From: JAXGPP01 sp964436865
GTDB taxonomy: Bacteria > Planctomycetota > Planctomycetia > Pirellulales > Thermoguttaceae
DNA length: 5,707 nucleotides
Assembly: GCA_964436865.1 (NCBI GenBank)
Contig: CAYTFK010000403.1
Span: 1 to 5,707, forward strand
Direction of reading: 5' to 3'
Below the pieces are notes generated by a model. The model was not told the origin of the DNA, did not search any database, and saw only the letters and a list, made by a program, of their open reading frames with translations. Below are positions 1-5,707 of this stretch, piece by piece (the first letter of the stretch is position 1; every line of letters starts with the position of its first letter). The translations under genes were made by a program, and so were the position numbers.

Positions 1-902
1 TCGTACCTGGGCTGGTAGCCGAGCAGGTAGCGGGCCTTCGCCGTGTCGATGGCGAAGTCCTGCCCGACGGGGTCGACGAGATCGATTACGTCGATGCCCA
101 TCTTCTCGGCCGTGTAGCGGGCGGCGTCGACGTAGTCGAACGGGTCGGTCATGGCGATCATGAACGTCTGCCCCTCAATGCCGTCGCGCGAGAGGGCCAG
201 CAGGAAGGCGTCGACGCAGTCTTCGACCGCCACGATGTGCCGCCGCATGGGCCGGCCATCGGGATGCCTGAGGGCGACGGCGGCGTCGCGGCCGGCAGCG
301 TAGCGGGCCTGCTGGTCCGCGTTCATCAGTTCCTTCCAGACCGGAATGCCGAAGCACTCACCAGCCACCGTGAGGTGATTGAGGATGTCGTCGTCGGCGT
401 GGATCCAGGAGATCCGCAGACAGACGGTCGGCACGCCCGCCTGGTGGTAGTACTGCGCGAAAAGGGCTTCCTCGAGGACTTTCGAGAGCGGGTAGTAGCC
501 GGGATAGGCGGCCAGCGGCAGGTCTTCGCGGATGGGGACCGGCTGGGGGTTGAAGTAGATGCCGTTCACCGCGTCGCCGCTGGCCAGGACTACCCGTTTC
601 GGCGTGCGGCTTCGCATGGCCGCTTCGAGCAGGTTGAACGTGCCCTGCACGCTGACCTTGATGAGGCCGTCGCGGTCTTCCTTGCAGGTGGCCAGGTGAA
701 TGACCGCGTCGCTCCGGGCGACGAGATCGTCGACCAGCGCGGCATCGGCAACATCGCCGGAGACTTCCTCGACCCCTTCGACGCCGACCGGATTGCGGTG
801 CCTGAGGCCCGTGACCTGCCAGCCGTCCTGGACCAGGGCCGCGCACAACGGCGCGCCGAGCTTGCCGCTGGCGCCGGTTACCAGCACACGTCGGGCGGTC
901 AT
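1..902 (-). CDS. NAD-dependent epimerase/dehydratase (extended SDR), C-terminus cut by the window edge
   Basis: This gene was read directly from the reverse complement; 300 complete codons are present and the stop lies beyond position 1. The protein opens with MTARRVLVTGASGKLG, where T9-G10-x-x-G13-x-x-G16 is the NAD(P)-binding glycine motif of extended short-chain dehydrogenases. S108 (in VVLASGD), Y137 and K141 (YPLSK) form the expected Ser-Tyr-xxx-Lys active site. The last visible residues, AKARYLLGYQPRYD, resemble the usual C-terminal LLG-[WY]-x-P segment of the family, so probably only a few tens of residues are missing. Such enzymes epimerise, dehydrate or oxidise sugars, often nucleotide sugars or uronates, in the cytoplasm; the substrate cannot be told. 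The start overlaps the VOC stop by one base (TGATG) and has an AAGGAG eight bases upstream, so this start is secure and translation is probably coupled. Family confident, specific reaction unknown. Confidence 0.93.
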   Translation of the reverse strand, partial: MTARRVLVTGASGKLGAPLCAALVQDGWQVTGLRHRNPVGVEGVEEVSGDVADAALVDDLVARSDAVIHLATCKEDRDGLIKVSVQGTFNLLEAAMRSRTPKRVVLASGDAVNGIYFNPQPVPIREDLPLAAYPGYYPLSKVLEEALFAQYYHQAGVPTVCLRISWIHADDDILNHLTVAGECFGIPVWKELMNADQQARYAAGRDAAVALRHPDGRPMRRHIVAVEDCVDAFLLALSRDGIEGQTFMIAMTDPFDYVDAARYTAEKMGIDVIDLVDPVGQDFAIDTAKARYLLGYQPRY

Positions 903-1228
903 CACTTCTGCTCCTTGGGGTATTCCATGAACTCGACCACCGCTCCGTCGGGCGTCTGGAAGAAGCCGACCGTGGCGATGCCGGCGTCGAACGGTTCGAT
1001 GAGCACCTTGAGGCCCTTCGAGGCCTCGGCGATGCTGTCGACCCGGAACGCCACGTGGGGCATCTCGCGAACCGGCCCGGTGACGGGGCTATCGGGCTCG
1101 TAGCGGAGCCACTCGATGTGATAGGGGTGATTCATGAACTCGGTCACCCAGACCTTGGTGGCCGGCACGTAGATTTCGTTCCCCTTCTTCTCGGTCGTGA
1201 TCAGCCCCAGATGATCGAACTCGATCAT
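902..1228 (-). CDS. VOC (glyoxalase/dioxygenase) family protein
   Basis: A 108-residue protein of the vicinal oxygen chelate fold, which binds a divalent metal through side chains on paired beta-alpha-beta-beta-beta modules. H6 (EFDHLGLIT), H58 (MPHVAFRVD) and E99 (DGAVVEFMEY) sit where the family places its metal ligands, and the segment VGFFQTPDGAVVEFMEY is a typical VOC C-terminal strand. It is somewhat shorter than the usual 120-150 residues, but both halves are recognisable. The start has a GGAG seven bases upstream (1236-1239). It lies 24 bp after the Gfo/Idh stop and overlaps the epimerase start by one base, so it sits in the middle of a three-gene operon. VOC proteins include glyoxalase I, methylmalonyl-CoA epimerase, ring-cleavage dioxygenases and resistance proteins; a sugar-related isomerase or epimerase role is suggested only by the neighbours. 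Confidence 0.9.
   Translation of the reverse strand: MIEFDHLGLITTEKKGNEIYVPATKVWVTEFMNHPYHIEWLRYEPDSPVTGPVREMPHVAFRVDSIAEASKGLKVLIEPFDAGIATVGFFQTPDGAVVEFMEYPKEQK
911..916 (-). promoter_or_regulatory. Shine-Dalgarno of the epimerase, inside the VOC gene
   Basis: The minus strand reads AAGGAG here, eight bases before the epimerase ATG at 902. It lies within the last codons of the VOC gene (Pro-Lys-Glu-Gln-Lys). A strong site embedded in the upstream coding end, together with the TGATG stop-start overlap, points to coupled translation and fixes the epimerase start. Confidence 0.75.
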
Positions 1229-1252
1229 GGCATGTCTCCGATAGGTGTGCGG

Positions 1253-2263
1253 TCACGCGTCTCGTTCGCACTTGACCACCGCGGCGGTTTTCGACGACTC
1301 GATGGCGGCCTCGATGAGCGCGACGGCGTCGCGCGATTCCTGCGGCGTGATGCGGTCGGGCCGGCGGCCGGCGGCGACGCAGTCGGCGAAGTAGCGAAGC
1401 TCGGCCCGCAGGATGCCGAACCGGCCGTCGAAGGTGTTCGGCCAGTAGAGCGTGTCGGGCATGCGGTTGCCCGAGCCGTCGTGGACTTCCAGTCCGGCCT
1501 CGCCGCAATTGATGTACAGCGCCCCTTCGGTGCCGATGACTTCCATCCGGGCGTCGATCTGGTAGGGGGTGGTTTCGGGCAGGTGCCAGATCGATTCGAT
1601 CACCGCAATCGCGCCGGTATCGAGCCGGGCCATCGCCCAACCGCCGTCGGGATACCTGTTCGTGCCCGGCTGGATTTCCTGGGCGTAGACACTCACCGGC
1701 TTGGCGCCGGTGAACCAGAGCATGAGGTCGCCGTCGTGGATGCCGTCGCCCATCAGGGCGGAGATGTCGTCGAGGACCATCCGGCCGATGGTCTTCGAGA
1801 GGTTGCGCCGCGCGTGCATCGAGACGATCGTGCCGACGCGTCCCTCGTCGATCGCCTGCTTGGCCAGGACAACGCGCGGGTCGAAGCGGCAGATGTGGCC
1901 GACCATGAAGAAACCGGGCGACTCGGCGGCCGCGGCGATCATACGGTCGCAGTCGGCGGCCGTGGGGGCCATCGGCTTTTCGACGAAGACGTGTTTGCCG
2001 CTGCGGAGCGCGTCGATCACGATGTCGCGATGGTCATAGAAGTGCGTGGTAACGCCCACCACGTCGATCGTCGGATCGGCGAGCAGCTCGTGGTAGTCGG
2101 TGTAGCGCCGCGCCACGCCGAGCCGATCGGCGATTTCGGCCAGGCGCTGCGGGCGGCGCGTGCAGAGCGCGGCCAGCTCGATGCCGGGCATCGCGGCCAG
2201 CGTCTCGGCATGCACCTCGCCAAACCAGCCCAACCCGATCAGTCCCCAGCGAATCTTTTCCAT
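1253..2263 (-). CDS. Gfo/Idh/MocA family NAD(P)-dependent oxidoreductase
   Basis: A 336-residue cytoplasmic sugar or polyol dehydrogenase-type protein of normal family length. The N-terminal Rossmann domain (about 4-120) carries GLIGLGWFG (residues 7-15) and the hallmark E95-K96-P97 (FVEKPMAP), whose lysine is the family's catalytic and cofactor-contact residue. The C-terminal alpha/beta substrate domain follows (about 125-330), with GDGIHDGDLMLWF around H176, the usual catalytic histidine. The residue four before H176, normally Asp in myo-inositol-dehydrogenase-like members, is G172 here, with an Asp one place later at 173. The ATG at 2263 is preceded by AAGGAG at 2271-2276, seven bases away, so the start is well supported. 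It is the first visible gene of an operon with the VOC protein and epimerase; 100 undetermined bases begin only 19 bp upstream, so any promoter is hidden. Substrate unknown. Confidence 0.95.
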   Translation of the reverse strand: MEKIRWGLIGLGWFGEVHAETLAAMPGIELAALCTRRPQRLAEIADRLGVARRYTDYHELLADPTIDVVGVTTHFYDHRDIVIDALRSGKHVFVEKPMAPTAADCDRMIAAAAESPGFFMVGHICRFDPRVVLAKQAIDEGRVGTIVSMHARRNLSKTIGRMVLDDISALMGDGIHDGDLMLWFTGAKPVSVYAQEIQPGTNRYPDGGWAMARLDTGAIAVIESIWHLPETTPYQIDARMEVIGTEGALYINCGEAGLEVHDGSGNRMPDTLYWPNTFDGRFGILRAELRYFADCVAAGRRPDRITPQESRDAVALIEAAIESSKTAAVVKCERDA

Positions 2264-2282
2264 GGGCCGACTCCTTGGGAAA

Positions 2283-2382
2283 NNNNNNNNNNNNNNNNNN
2301 NNNNNNNNNNNNNNNNNNNNNNNNNNNNNNNNNNNNNNNNNNNNNNNNNNNNNNNNNNNNNNNNNNNNNNNNNNNNNNNNNN
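2283..2382. other. Assembly gap of 100 N
   Basis: Exactly 100 undetermined bases, the customary placeholder for a scaffold gap of unknown size, so the true distance may differ. The right edge abuts a heptamer tandem repeat, which probably caused the break. Any promoter, terminator or small gene between the amidohydrolase and the Gfo/Idh gene would be hidden here. Confidence 0.97.
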
Positions 2383-2428
<46 letters not shown>

Positions 2429-2438
2429 CCCAGCCTCG

Positions 2439-3515
2439 TCATGCTTTCACCCCGGGTATGATTCTCTCGGCATTGCGGTAATAGACCTTTTCGAGCACAT
2501 TGTCCGGCAGGTTGAGGCCGTAAAGCTTCCACCGGCTGTAGACGCCGAAGCGGCCGATGTAGTCGGGGTAGTCGAAGTACTCGTCGCGGGTCTCCAGCAA
2601 GCGGTAATAGCAGCGATAGGCTTCGACCGACACGGGCATGTCGAGCCCGAACAGGATGCGGTCCTGGTAGCGGACGAAGAAATCGTGCGCCGTGTACGGC
2701 TGCCGGCCCAGCTCGTCGATCCGCGCCGAGAAATCGATCACCACGTTGGGCAGCTCGTCGAGCAGGCGCCCGACGGCGGCGAGATCCTCCGGGTGGTTGG
2801 CCACGTGGGGGAGGAGGAATGTGGTTTGCGGGTGGGCAGCGATCATGCGGTTGCGTTGCTCGAGCAGTTCCCACTTCGAGTAGTGCGACCCGTAAAAACT
2901 CCAACCGGGAAACTCGCGGAGCGTGAGGTAGTGTTCATTCTCGCCGTCGATGGGCAGGAAGAACGCCATCGGGTCGGAGACGTGGATCAGCACCGGGATA
3001 CCCAATTGGCCGGCCCGCTGCCAGATGGGCGAAAGCCGGGGATCGTCTACGGGGAGCATCGCGCCGGTGGAATCGCGGAACTTGAGCCCCAGTTCCTTGG
3101 TCACCTTGAGGCCGCAGGCCCCTTTGGCCACGTCTTCTTCGAGGCGGCCGATACAGCGCTCGGCGAACTGGTCATCGCGCAGCGGTACGGGGTCATCCCA
3201 CTGGGCGAAGTCAGACATGGTGAACGCCGCGAACCGGCCCGGGTAGCGGCGGACGTAGTTTTCGAGGAAGACGTCGATCGGGCGGCGGGCGATTGTGTAG
3301 GTGTTGTCGACGAGCGGAAGCGTCGTATTGCCGGTCACGTTGACCCACACCCGGACGCCGGCGGCGTCCATGACTTCGATCAGCTTTTCCGGCGCCAATT
3401 CGCCGAACAAGTGGTTGTGGGCGTCGATGACCGGGAAACGCGGCTTTTGCGGGACGTGCGCCGGCACGTTCAAGAGCGGCTTCGGCCGGTAGTCTTTCAG
3501 CAGCAGTTCGTCCAT
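2439..3515 (-). CDS. Amidohydrolase family protein (amidohydrolase_2 type)
   Basis: A 358-residue TIM-barrel metal hydrolase. The ligand set expected for this group is complete: H33 and H35 (VIDAHNH), H178 (PVLIHVSD), H237 (FLLPHVAN) and D292 (LFGLDMP), with K137 (ACGLKVTKE) also at a typical position. Relatives hydrolyse lactones or amides or decarboxylate acids on a Zn or Mn centre in the cytoplasm; with sugar enzymes around it, a lactonase-like step is a reasonable guess but not shown. No signal peptide is visible. The ATG at 3515 follows the isomerase-like gene by 15 bp and has only a weak ribosome site (GTGAGAT), so translation may depend on the upstream gene. The upstream TGA is in the same frame as this ATG, five codons away. 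Residues 310-340 are rich in aromatic and charged residues, as in planctomycete homologues I recall. Family confident, reaction unknown. Confidence 0.93.
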   Translation of the reverse strand: MDELLLKDYRPKPLLNVPAHVPQKPRFPVIDAHNHLFGELAPEKLIEVMDAAGVRVWVNVTGNTTLPLVDNTYTIARRPIDVFLENYVRRYPGRFAAFTMSDFAQWDDPVPLRDDQFAERCIGRLEEDVAKGACGLKVTKELGLKFRDSTGAMLPVDDPRLSPIWQRAGQLGIPVLIHVSDPMAFFLPIDGENEHYLTLREFPGWSFYGSHYSKWELLEQRNRMIAAHPQTTFLLPHVANHPEDLAAVGRLLDELPNVVIDFSARIDELGRQPYTAHDFFVRYQDRILFGLDMPVSVEAYRCYYRLLETRDEYFDYPDYIGRFGVYSRWKLYGLNLPDNVLEKVYYRNAERIIPGVKA

Positions 3516-3516
3516 T

Positions 3517-3537
3517 ATCTCACGGGCATCTCACGGG
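3517..3537. repeat. Short tandem duplication at a gene junction
   Basis: The plus-strand decamer ATCTCACGGG occurs at 3517-3526 and again at 3528-3537, a period of 11 bp. The copy at 3528-3537 contains the stop codon of the isomerase-like gene, and the other lies just before the amidohydrolase start. It looks like a replication-slippage duplication. Confidence 0.85.
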
Positions 3538-4913
3538 AGGATAAGTTCGATTCCCGTCAGTTTGCAGAAGTCGATAATGTCGTCGTACAGGTGCGCGCCG
3601 TAGCCGAGGCAGGCGTACTCGTTGGTCCAGTGTTCGAGGAGCACGTCCATGTCGCCCTGGGCGGTGACAAATCCATGGGGCCAGAAGGGGATGCCGCATT
3701 CGCGCTGGCGTTGGGCGAGTTGCTCCGCCGGCGGTTCGAAGATCGAGCAACGGACGAGGACCATGGTGAACCAGCCGTCTACCCGGCCCAGCCGCGCGAG
3801 GACCCCCTGGCCGGCCTTGCAGAGCAGCTTGACCGACAGCCCGCCCGCTTCGCCCTCGGTGGGAATGCCGTGTTCGGCGAAGCCGGCCGGGCCGAGCTTG
3901 CTGGCCAGCGACGGCGGGCAGGCGCCGTCGCCGATGATCTTGATCTCCGAGTTTCCCTTGTCGACGTGCTGCAGGTCGCCGTAGTATACCGGCTCGGGGC
4001 TCAGCTCGTTGAGCAGGATCACGCTCATCGCCGTGTTGAAGTCGCCGAGGGTCGACGTGCCGACGCGGTCCTCGAGCATCATGCTCTGGGCGAAACAGGT
4101 GGCCGAGTAGTCGTCGCCGAGGCCGGGGAAGGACTGGATCGTGTAGTAGTCCCAGCCGTTGGACTGGACGAGCTTCTTGATCGCCAGGTAGAGCCGCATC
4201 GACCGCTCGTTGACGAGGTTGCGGTCGGGCACGGCGCCGAAAAGCTGCTTGATCCGCGGTTCGAGTTCGGCGAGTTCGCCGGCGGTGATGCCCTCGGCGG
4301 TGCGGATGAGCTCGGTGGTATCGCGCGAGTCGATGTCGATGCCGAAGGTCTTCATCCACTGGCTGGGGTCGGCCGCGCCGCAGGTCTGGCCCATGCCGCG
4401 CCCGCCGAAGGTGCCGATGGTGGCCATGTTGAGCCGGTTCTTCATGGCCGCCGCGCGGCAGAAACTCGCCACCTTGCCCACTTCCTGCTCATCGTCGGCC
4501 GCACCGTAAACGAACTTGTGCGGAATGCCCACTTCCATCAGCGCGCCGTGCAGCACCAGCCCGCCCACGGGGCGCCACCCCTGCGAGCCGGGGTGAGTCC
4601 AGATGAGCACTCCCTTGCCGGTCATGGCGAAGTCGCGGATTGCCGCCACGAGGTGCGCGCTCCACACCCAGGTGCCGGAGAAGAGGACGACGCAGTCGAC
4701 CGCGTCGTCGTCCTTCATCCGCTTCAGGGCCGCGCGGGCCTCGGCCTTGCTGGCGATGACCACGTCGTGTTCGACCAGCCGGACGCCGCGATCGGCGAGC
4801 GCCTTCTTCGAGCGGGCCACCAGCGCGTCGTCGATGAACGGCTGGCCCATCGGATCCTGCAGGCCGTCTTTGTGAACGCCGTAGACAATAAAGCCCGCAG
4901 TCGGCTGGATCAT
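3531..4913 (-). CDS. L-fucose/L-arabinose isomerase-family protein, probably with altered metal site
   Basis: A 460-residue protein resembling the two-domain sugar isomerases of the FucI/AraA superfamily. The N-terminal part (about 1-250) has the alternating alpha/beta pattern of these enzymes, with DAVDCVVLFSGTW near 70-82 and TFGGRGMGQT near 168-177 matching the family's G-x-RGM turn. The C-terminal part contains CFAQSMMLEDRVGT and LGDFNTAMS, then YYGDLQHVD. By eye-alignment the first metal ligand, Glu in true isomerases, is L289; the second, Asp, is D313, at the same 24-residue spacing as E337/D361 of E. coli FucI; the third, His near the C-terminus, falls at N431-E432. The chain could extend in frame to 5072, but the added 53 residues are Arg/Gly-rich and non-coding in character, while the chosen ATG has GGGAG nine bases upstream. 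It lies 15 bp before the amidohydrolase. It may not be an active isomerase. Confidence 0.88.
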   Translation of the reverse strand: MIQPTAGFIVYGVHKDGLQDPMGQPFIDDALVARSKKALADRGVRLVEHDVVIASKAEARAALKRMKDDDAVDCVVLFSGTWVWSAHLVAAIRDFAMTGKGVLIWTHPGSQGWRPVGGLVLHGALMEVGIPHKFVYGAADDEQEVGKVASFCRAAAMKNRLNMATIGTFGGRGMGQTCGAADPSQWMKTFGIDIDSRDTTELIRTAEGITAGELAELEPRIKQLFGAVPDRNLVNERSMRLYLAIKKLVQSNGWDYYTIQSFPGLGDDYSATCFAQSMMLEDRVGTSTLGDFNTAMSVILLNELSPEPVYYGDLQHVDKGNSEIKIIGDGACPPSLASKLGPAGFAEHGIPTEGEAGGLSVKLLCKAGQGVLARLGRVDGWFTMVLVRCSIFEPPAEQLAQRQRECGIPFWPHGFVTAQGDMDVLLEHWTNEYACLGYGAHLYDDIIDFCKLTGIELILP

Positions 4914-4922
4914 GGCGAAAGG

Positions 4923-4927
4923 CTCCC
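4923..4927 (-). promoter_or_regulatory. Shine-Dalgarno that decides the isomerase-like start
   Basis: The minus strand reads GGGAG nine bases before the ATG at 4913. The alternative upstream in-frame ATG at 5072 would add 53 residues unlike any isomerase N-terminus, whereas the protein from 4913 begins MIQPTAGFIVYG, a plausible first beta strand. Confidence 0.6.
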
Positions 4928-4968
4928 AAGGTTGATCAAAGGCCACCCGGCACTGTGCTTCAGGCCGT

Positions 4969-4998
4969 ATCGTATCGCCCTTCACCCGTCGGCCGCAA
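4969..4998 (-). promoter_or_regulatory. Weak sigma70-like promoter candidate
   Basis: On the minus strand TTGCGG (4993-4998) and TACGAT (4969-4974) are separated by 18 bp, matching the consensus at three of six and four of six positions. It would start transcription about 50 bp before the isomerase-like gene, within a 268-bp spacer that otherwise shows no gene. Planctomycete promoters are poorly defined, so this is only a candidate. An 8-bp palindrome TTGATCAA at 4932-4939 lies between it and the gene. Confidence 0.2.
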
Positions 4999-5181
4999 CC
5001 ACCTCCCCCGGATTCGCCATGGCCGCCTGCTCGCGCGGGCCGTGGGCGCTTGAATCTCTCGAAGCAAAGCACGCTGCAACCGGAGAAGGGAGGACTGTGC
5101 GGCGGCGCGGAGGCACCGCGGCTTGACTACCAGAGGAATGCTTGCAGCAACAACTCCCGCCCTCTGCGGAGAACGCCTGTC

Positions 5182-5529
5182 CTACGGCTCTCGCTGCTCC
5201 AGCCGGTCGAGACGGAAGCACGAAAGTCCATTGCCGGGTTCGTCGGCTCGCGGACGCTGCACAATGTCAACGATCTCTCCCTCGGTGAACAGCACGTTCA
5301 CATTCAGCCGGGGAGCTGGCATCGCGAGGTGGGCTTCCGTCCCATCGGCAAAGAAGAAGTGCTGGGATCCGGTGTGCGTTCGGCAGGCTCCGCCGTCGAA
5401 CCAGAAGTCGAACTCGCCGGCCAGGTCACCCTTGACCGGCTGCTGGCGGCGATTGGGCTGAGATCCGATCATGGCCAGGATCTCGGCGACGCGGTTTTCA
5501 TCGACTCTTTGGGAAAATGGCAGCGACAT
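5182..5529 (-). CDS. Hypothetical protein, 115 residues
   Basis: I do not recognise the family. The protein begins MSLPFSQRVDENRVAEILAM, suggesting an N-terminal amphipathic helix, and continues with FDFWFDGGACR, QHFFFADGTEAHLAMP and LNVNVLFTEGEIVDIVQ, which alternate like beta strands of a small alpha/beta or all-beta domain. It ends in a charged tail (RLDRLEQREP). There is no signal peptide or membrane segment; cysteines at 49 and 104 show no zinc motif. Codons mostly end in G or C like the neighbours, which favours a real gene. The ATG at 5529 is the only ATG start before an in-frame TAA at 5565-5563; GGAT six bases upstream is a weak ribosome site. It lies 78 bp after the leucine-rich-repeat gene and 268 bp before the isomerase-like gene, so it may be unrelated to the sugar genes. 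Confidence 0.7.
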   Translation of the reverse strand: MSLPFSQRVDENRVAEILAMIGSQPNRRQQPVKGDLAGEFDFWFDGGACRTHTGSQHFFFADGTEAHLAMPAPRLNVNVLFTEGEIVDIVQRPRADEPGNGLSCFRLDRLEQREP

Positions 5530-5576
5530 GGTTTTATCCGTTCTATGGGGCGATCGTCCTTTTTACGCGACCGACG

Positions 5577-5593
5577 CGCCGGATGGGCCGGCG
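5577..5593 (-). terminator. Hairpin after the leucine-rich-repeat gene, no U tract
   Basis: The minus strand reads CGCCGG, loop CCCAT, CCGGCG, a perfect 6-bp GC stem starting 14 bp after the stop at 5608. No run of U follows; the next bases include AAAAA instead. It may be a weak or U-tract-free terminator, or chance in GC-rich sequence. Confidence 0.3.
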
Positions 5594-5607
5594 ACATTCA
5601 ATGCCGC

Positions 5608-5707
5608 TCATTCGATCAACTGCCCGTTGATCCCGATCTTGCAGTTGGGCAGGGCTGTCTTCAGACGCCGGGCTCCATCCAGGGTAACCCCGGTGTTCCG
5701 AAGGGTG
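5608..5707 (-). CDS. C-terminal fragment of a probable leucine-rich-repeat protein
   Basis: The last 32 codons of a gene entering from the right edge, ending at TGA 5610-5608. The visible end contains LRNTGVTLDGARRLKTALPNCKI. This fits the final repeat of ribonuclease-inhibitor-like leucine-rich-repeat proteins, in which a Leu-rich turn (L-x-x-T-x-V-T) is followed by a helix with spaced Leu (RRLKTALPNC). Tails with LPNC after the last repeat are common in planctomycete proteins, from established familiarity rather than a search. Localisation and partners cannot be told from so short a piece. It is transcribed toward the 115-residue gene. Confidence 0.7.
   Translation of the reverse strand, partial: TLRNTGVTLDGARRLKTALPNCKIGINGQLIE

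Noticed and set aside
4914..5072. N-terminal extension of the isomerase-like protein by 53 residues
   Set aside because: The extension is Arg/Gly-rich with no family resemblance, and a better start with a ribosome site lies at 4913.
5106..5120. Hairpin CGCGG-AGGCA-CCGCG as a terminator
   Set aside because: The stem is only 5 bp, no U tract follows, and such short GC stems arise by chance in this composition.
4982..5221. Minus-strand 79-residue open frame in the spacer
   Set aside because: It overlaps the end of the 115-residue gene, has low-complexity Ala/Arg/Ser composition and no good ribosome site.

Overview
The window looks like a high-GC bacterial chromosome segment, most probably from a Planctomycetota metagenome assembly. 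This rests on GC-rich codon use, a sugar-metabolism gene set (Gfo/Idh/MocA dehydrogenase, amidohydrolase, VOC protein, short-chain-type epimerase, fucose-isomerase-like protein), and a leucine-rich-repeat protein tail at the right edge ending in an LPNC-type motif common in planctomycete proteins. The taxon is an inference. All supported genes lie on the minus strand, so transcription runs from right to left in the given coordinates.

In transcription order: the last 32 codons of a probable leucine-rich-repeat protein (5608-5707); a 115-residue unrecognised protein (5182-5529); a 268-bp spacer with only a weak promoter candidate; a fucose/arabinose-isomerase-family protein (3531-4913); and, 15 bp further on, an amidohydrolase_2-type metal hydrolase (2439-3515). 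Next come a heptamer tandem repeat (2383-2424) and exactly 100 undetermined bases (2283-2382). Beyond the gap are a Gfo/Idh/MocA oxidoreductase (1253-2263), a VOC-family protein (902-1228) and an NAD-dependent epimerase/dehydratase (1-902) that runs off the left edge. The last three are packed with 24-bp and 1-bp-overlap junctions and read as one operon. The isomerase-like and amidohydrolase genes read as another. Whether the two form one transcript cannot be decided across the gap.

The families together suggest uptake-independent conversion of a sugar or polyol derivative: oxidation by the Gfo/Idh and SDR enzymes, ring or lactone hydrolysis by the amidohydrolase, and a VOC metalloprotein of unknown role. 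No substrate can be read from the sequence. The most interesting points are that the isomerase-like protein appears to have lost two of its three family metal ligands, that the heptamer array sits at an assembly break and puts stops in all three frames of the coding strand only, and that a short tandem duplication lies at the isomerase-like/amidohydrolase junction, which leaves the two genes in the same reading frame separated by one TGA. I see no RNA genes, CRISPR array, transposase or clear novel defence or mobile system.
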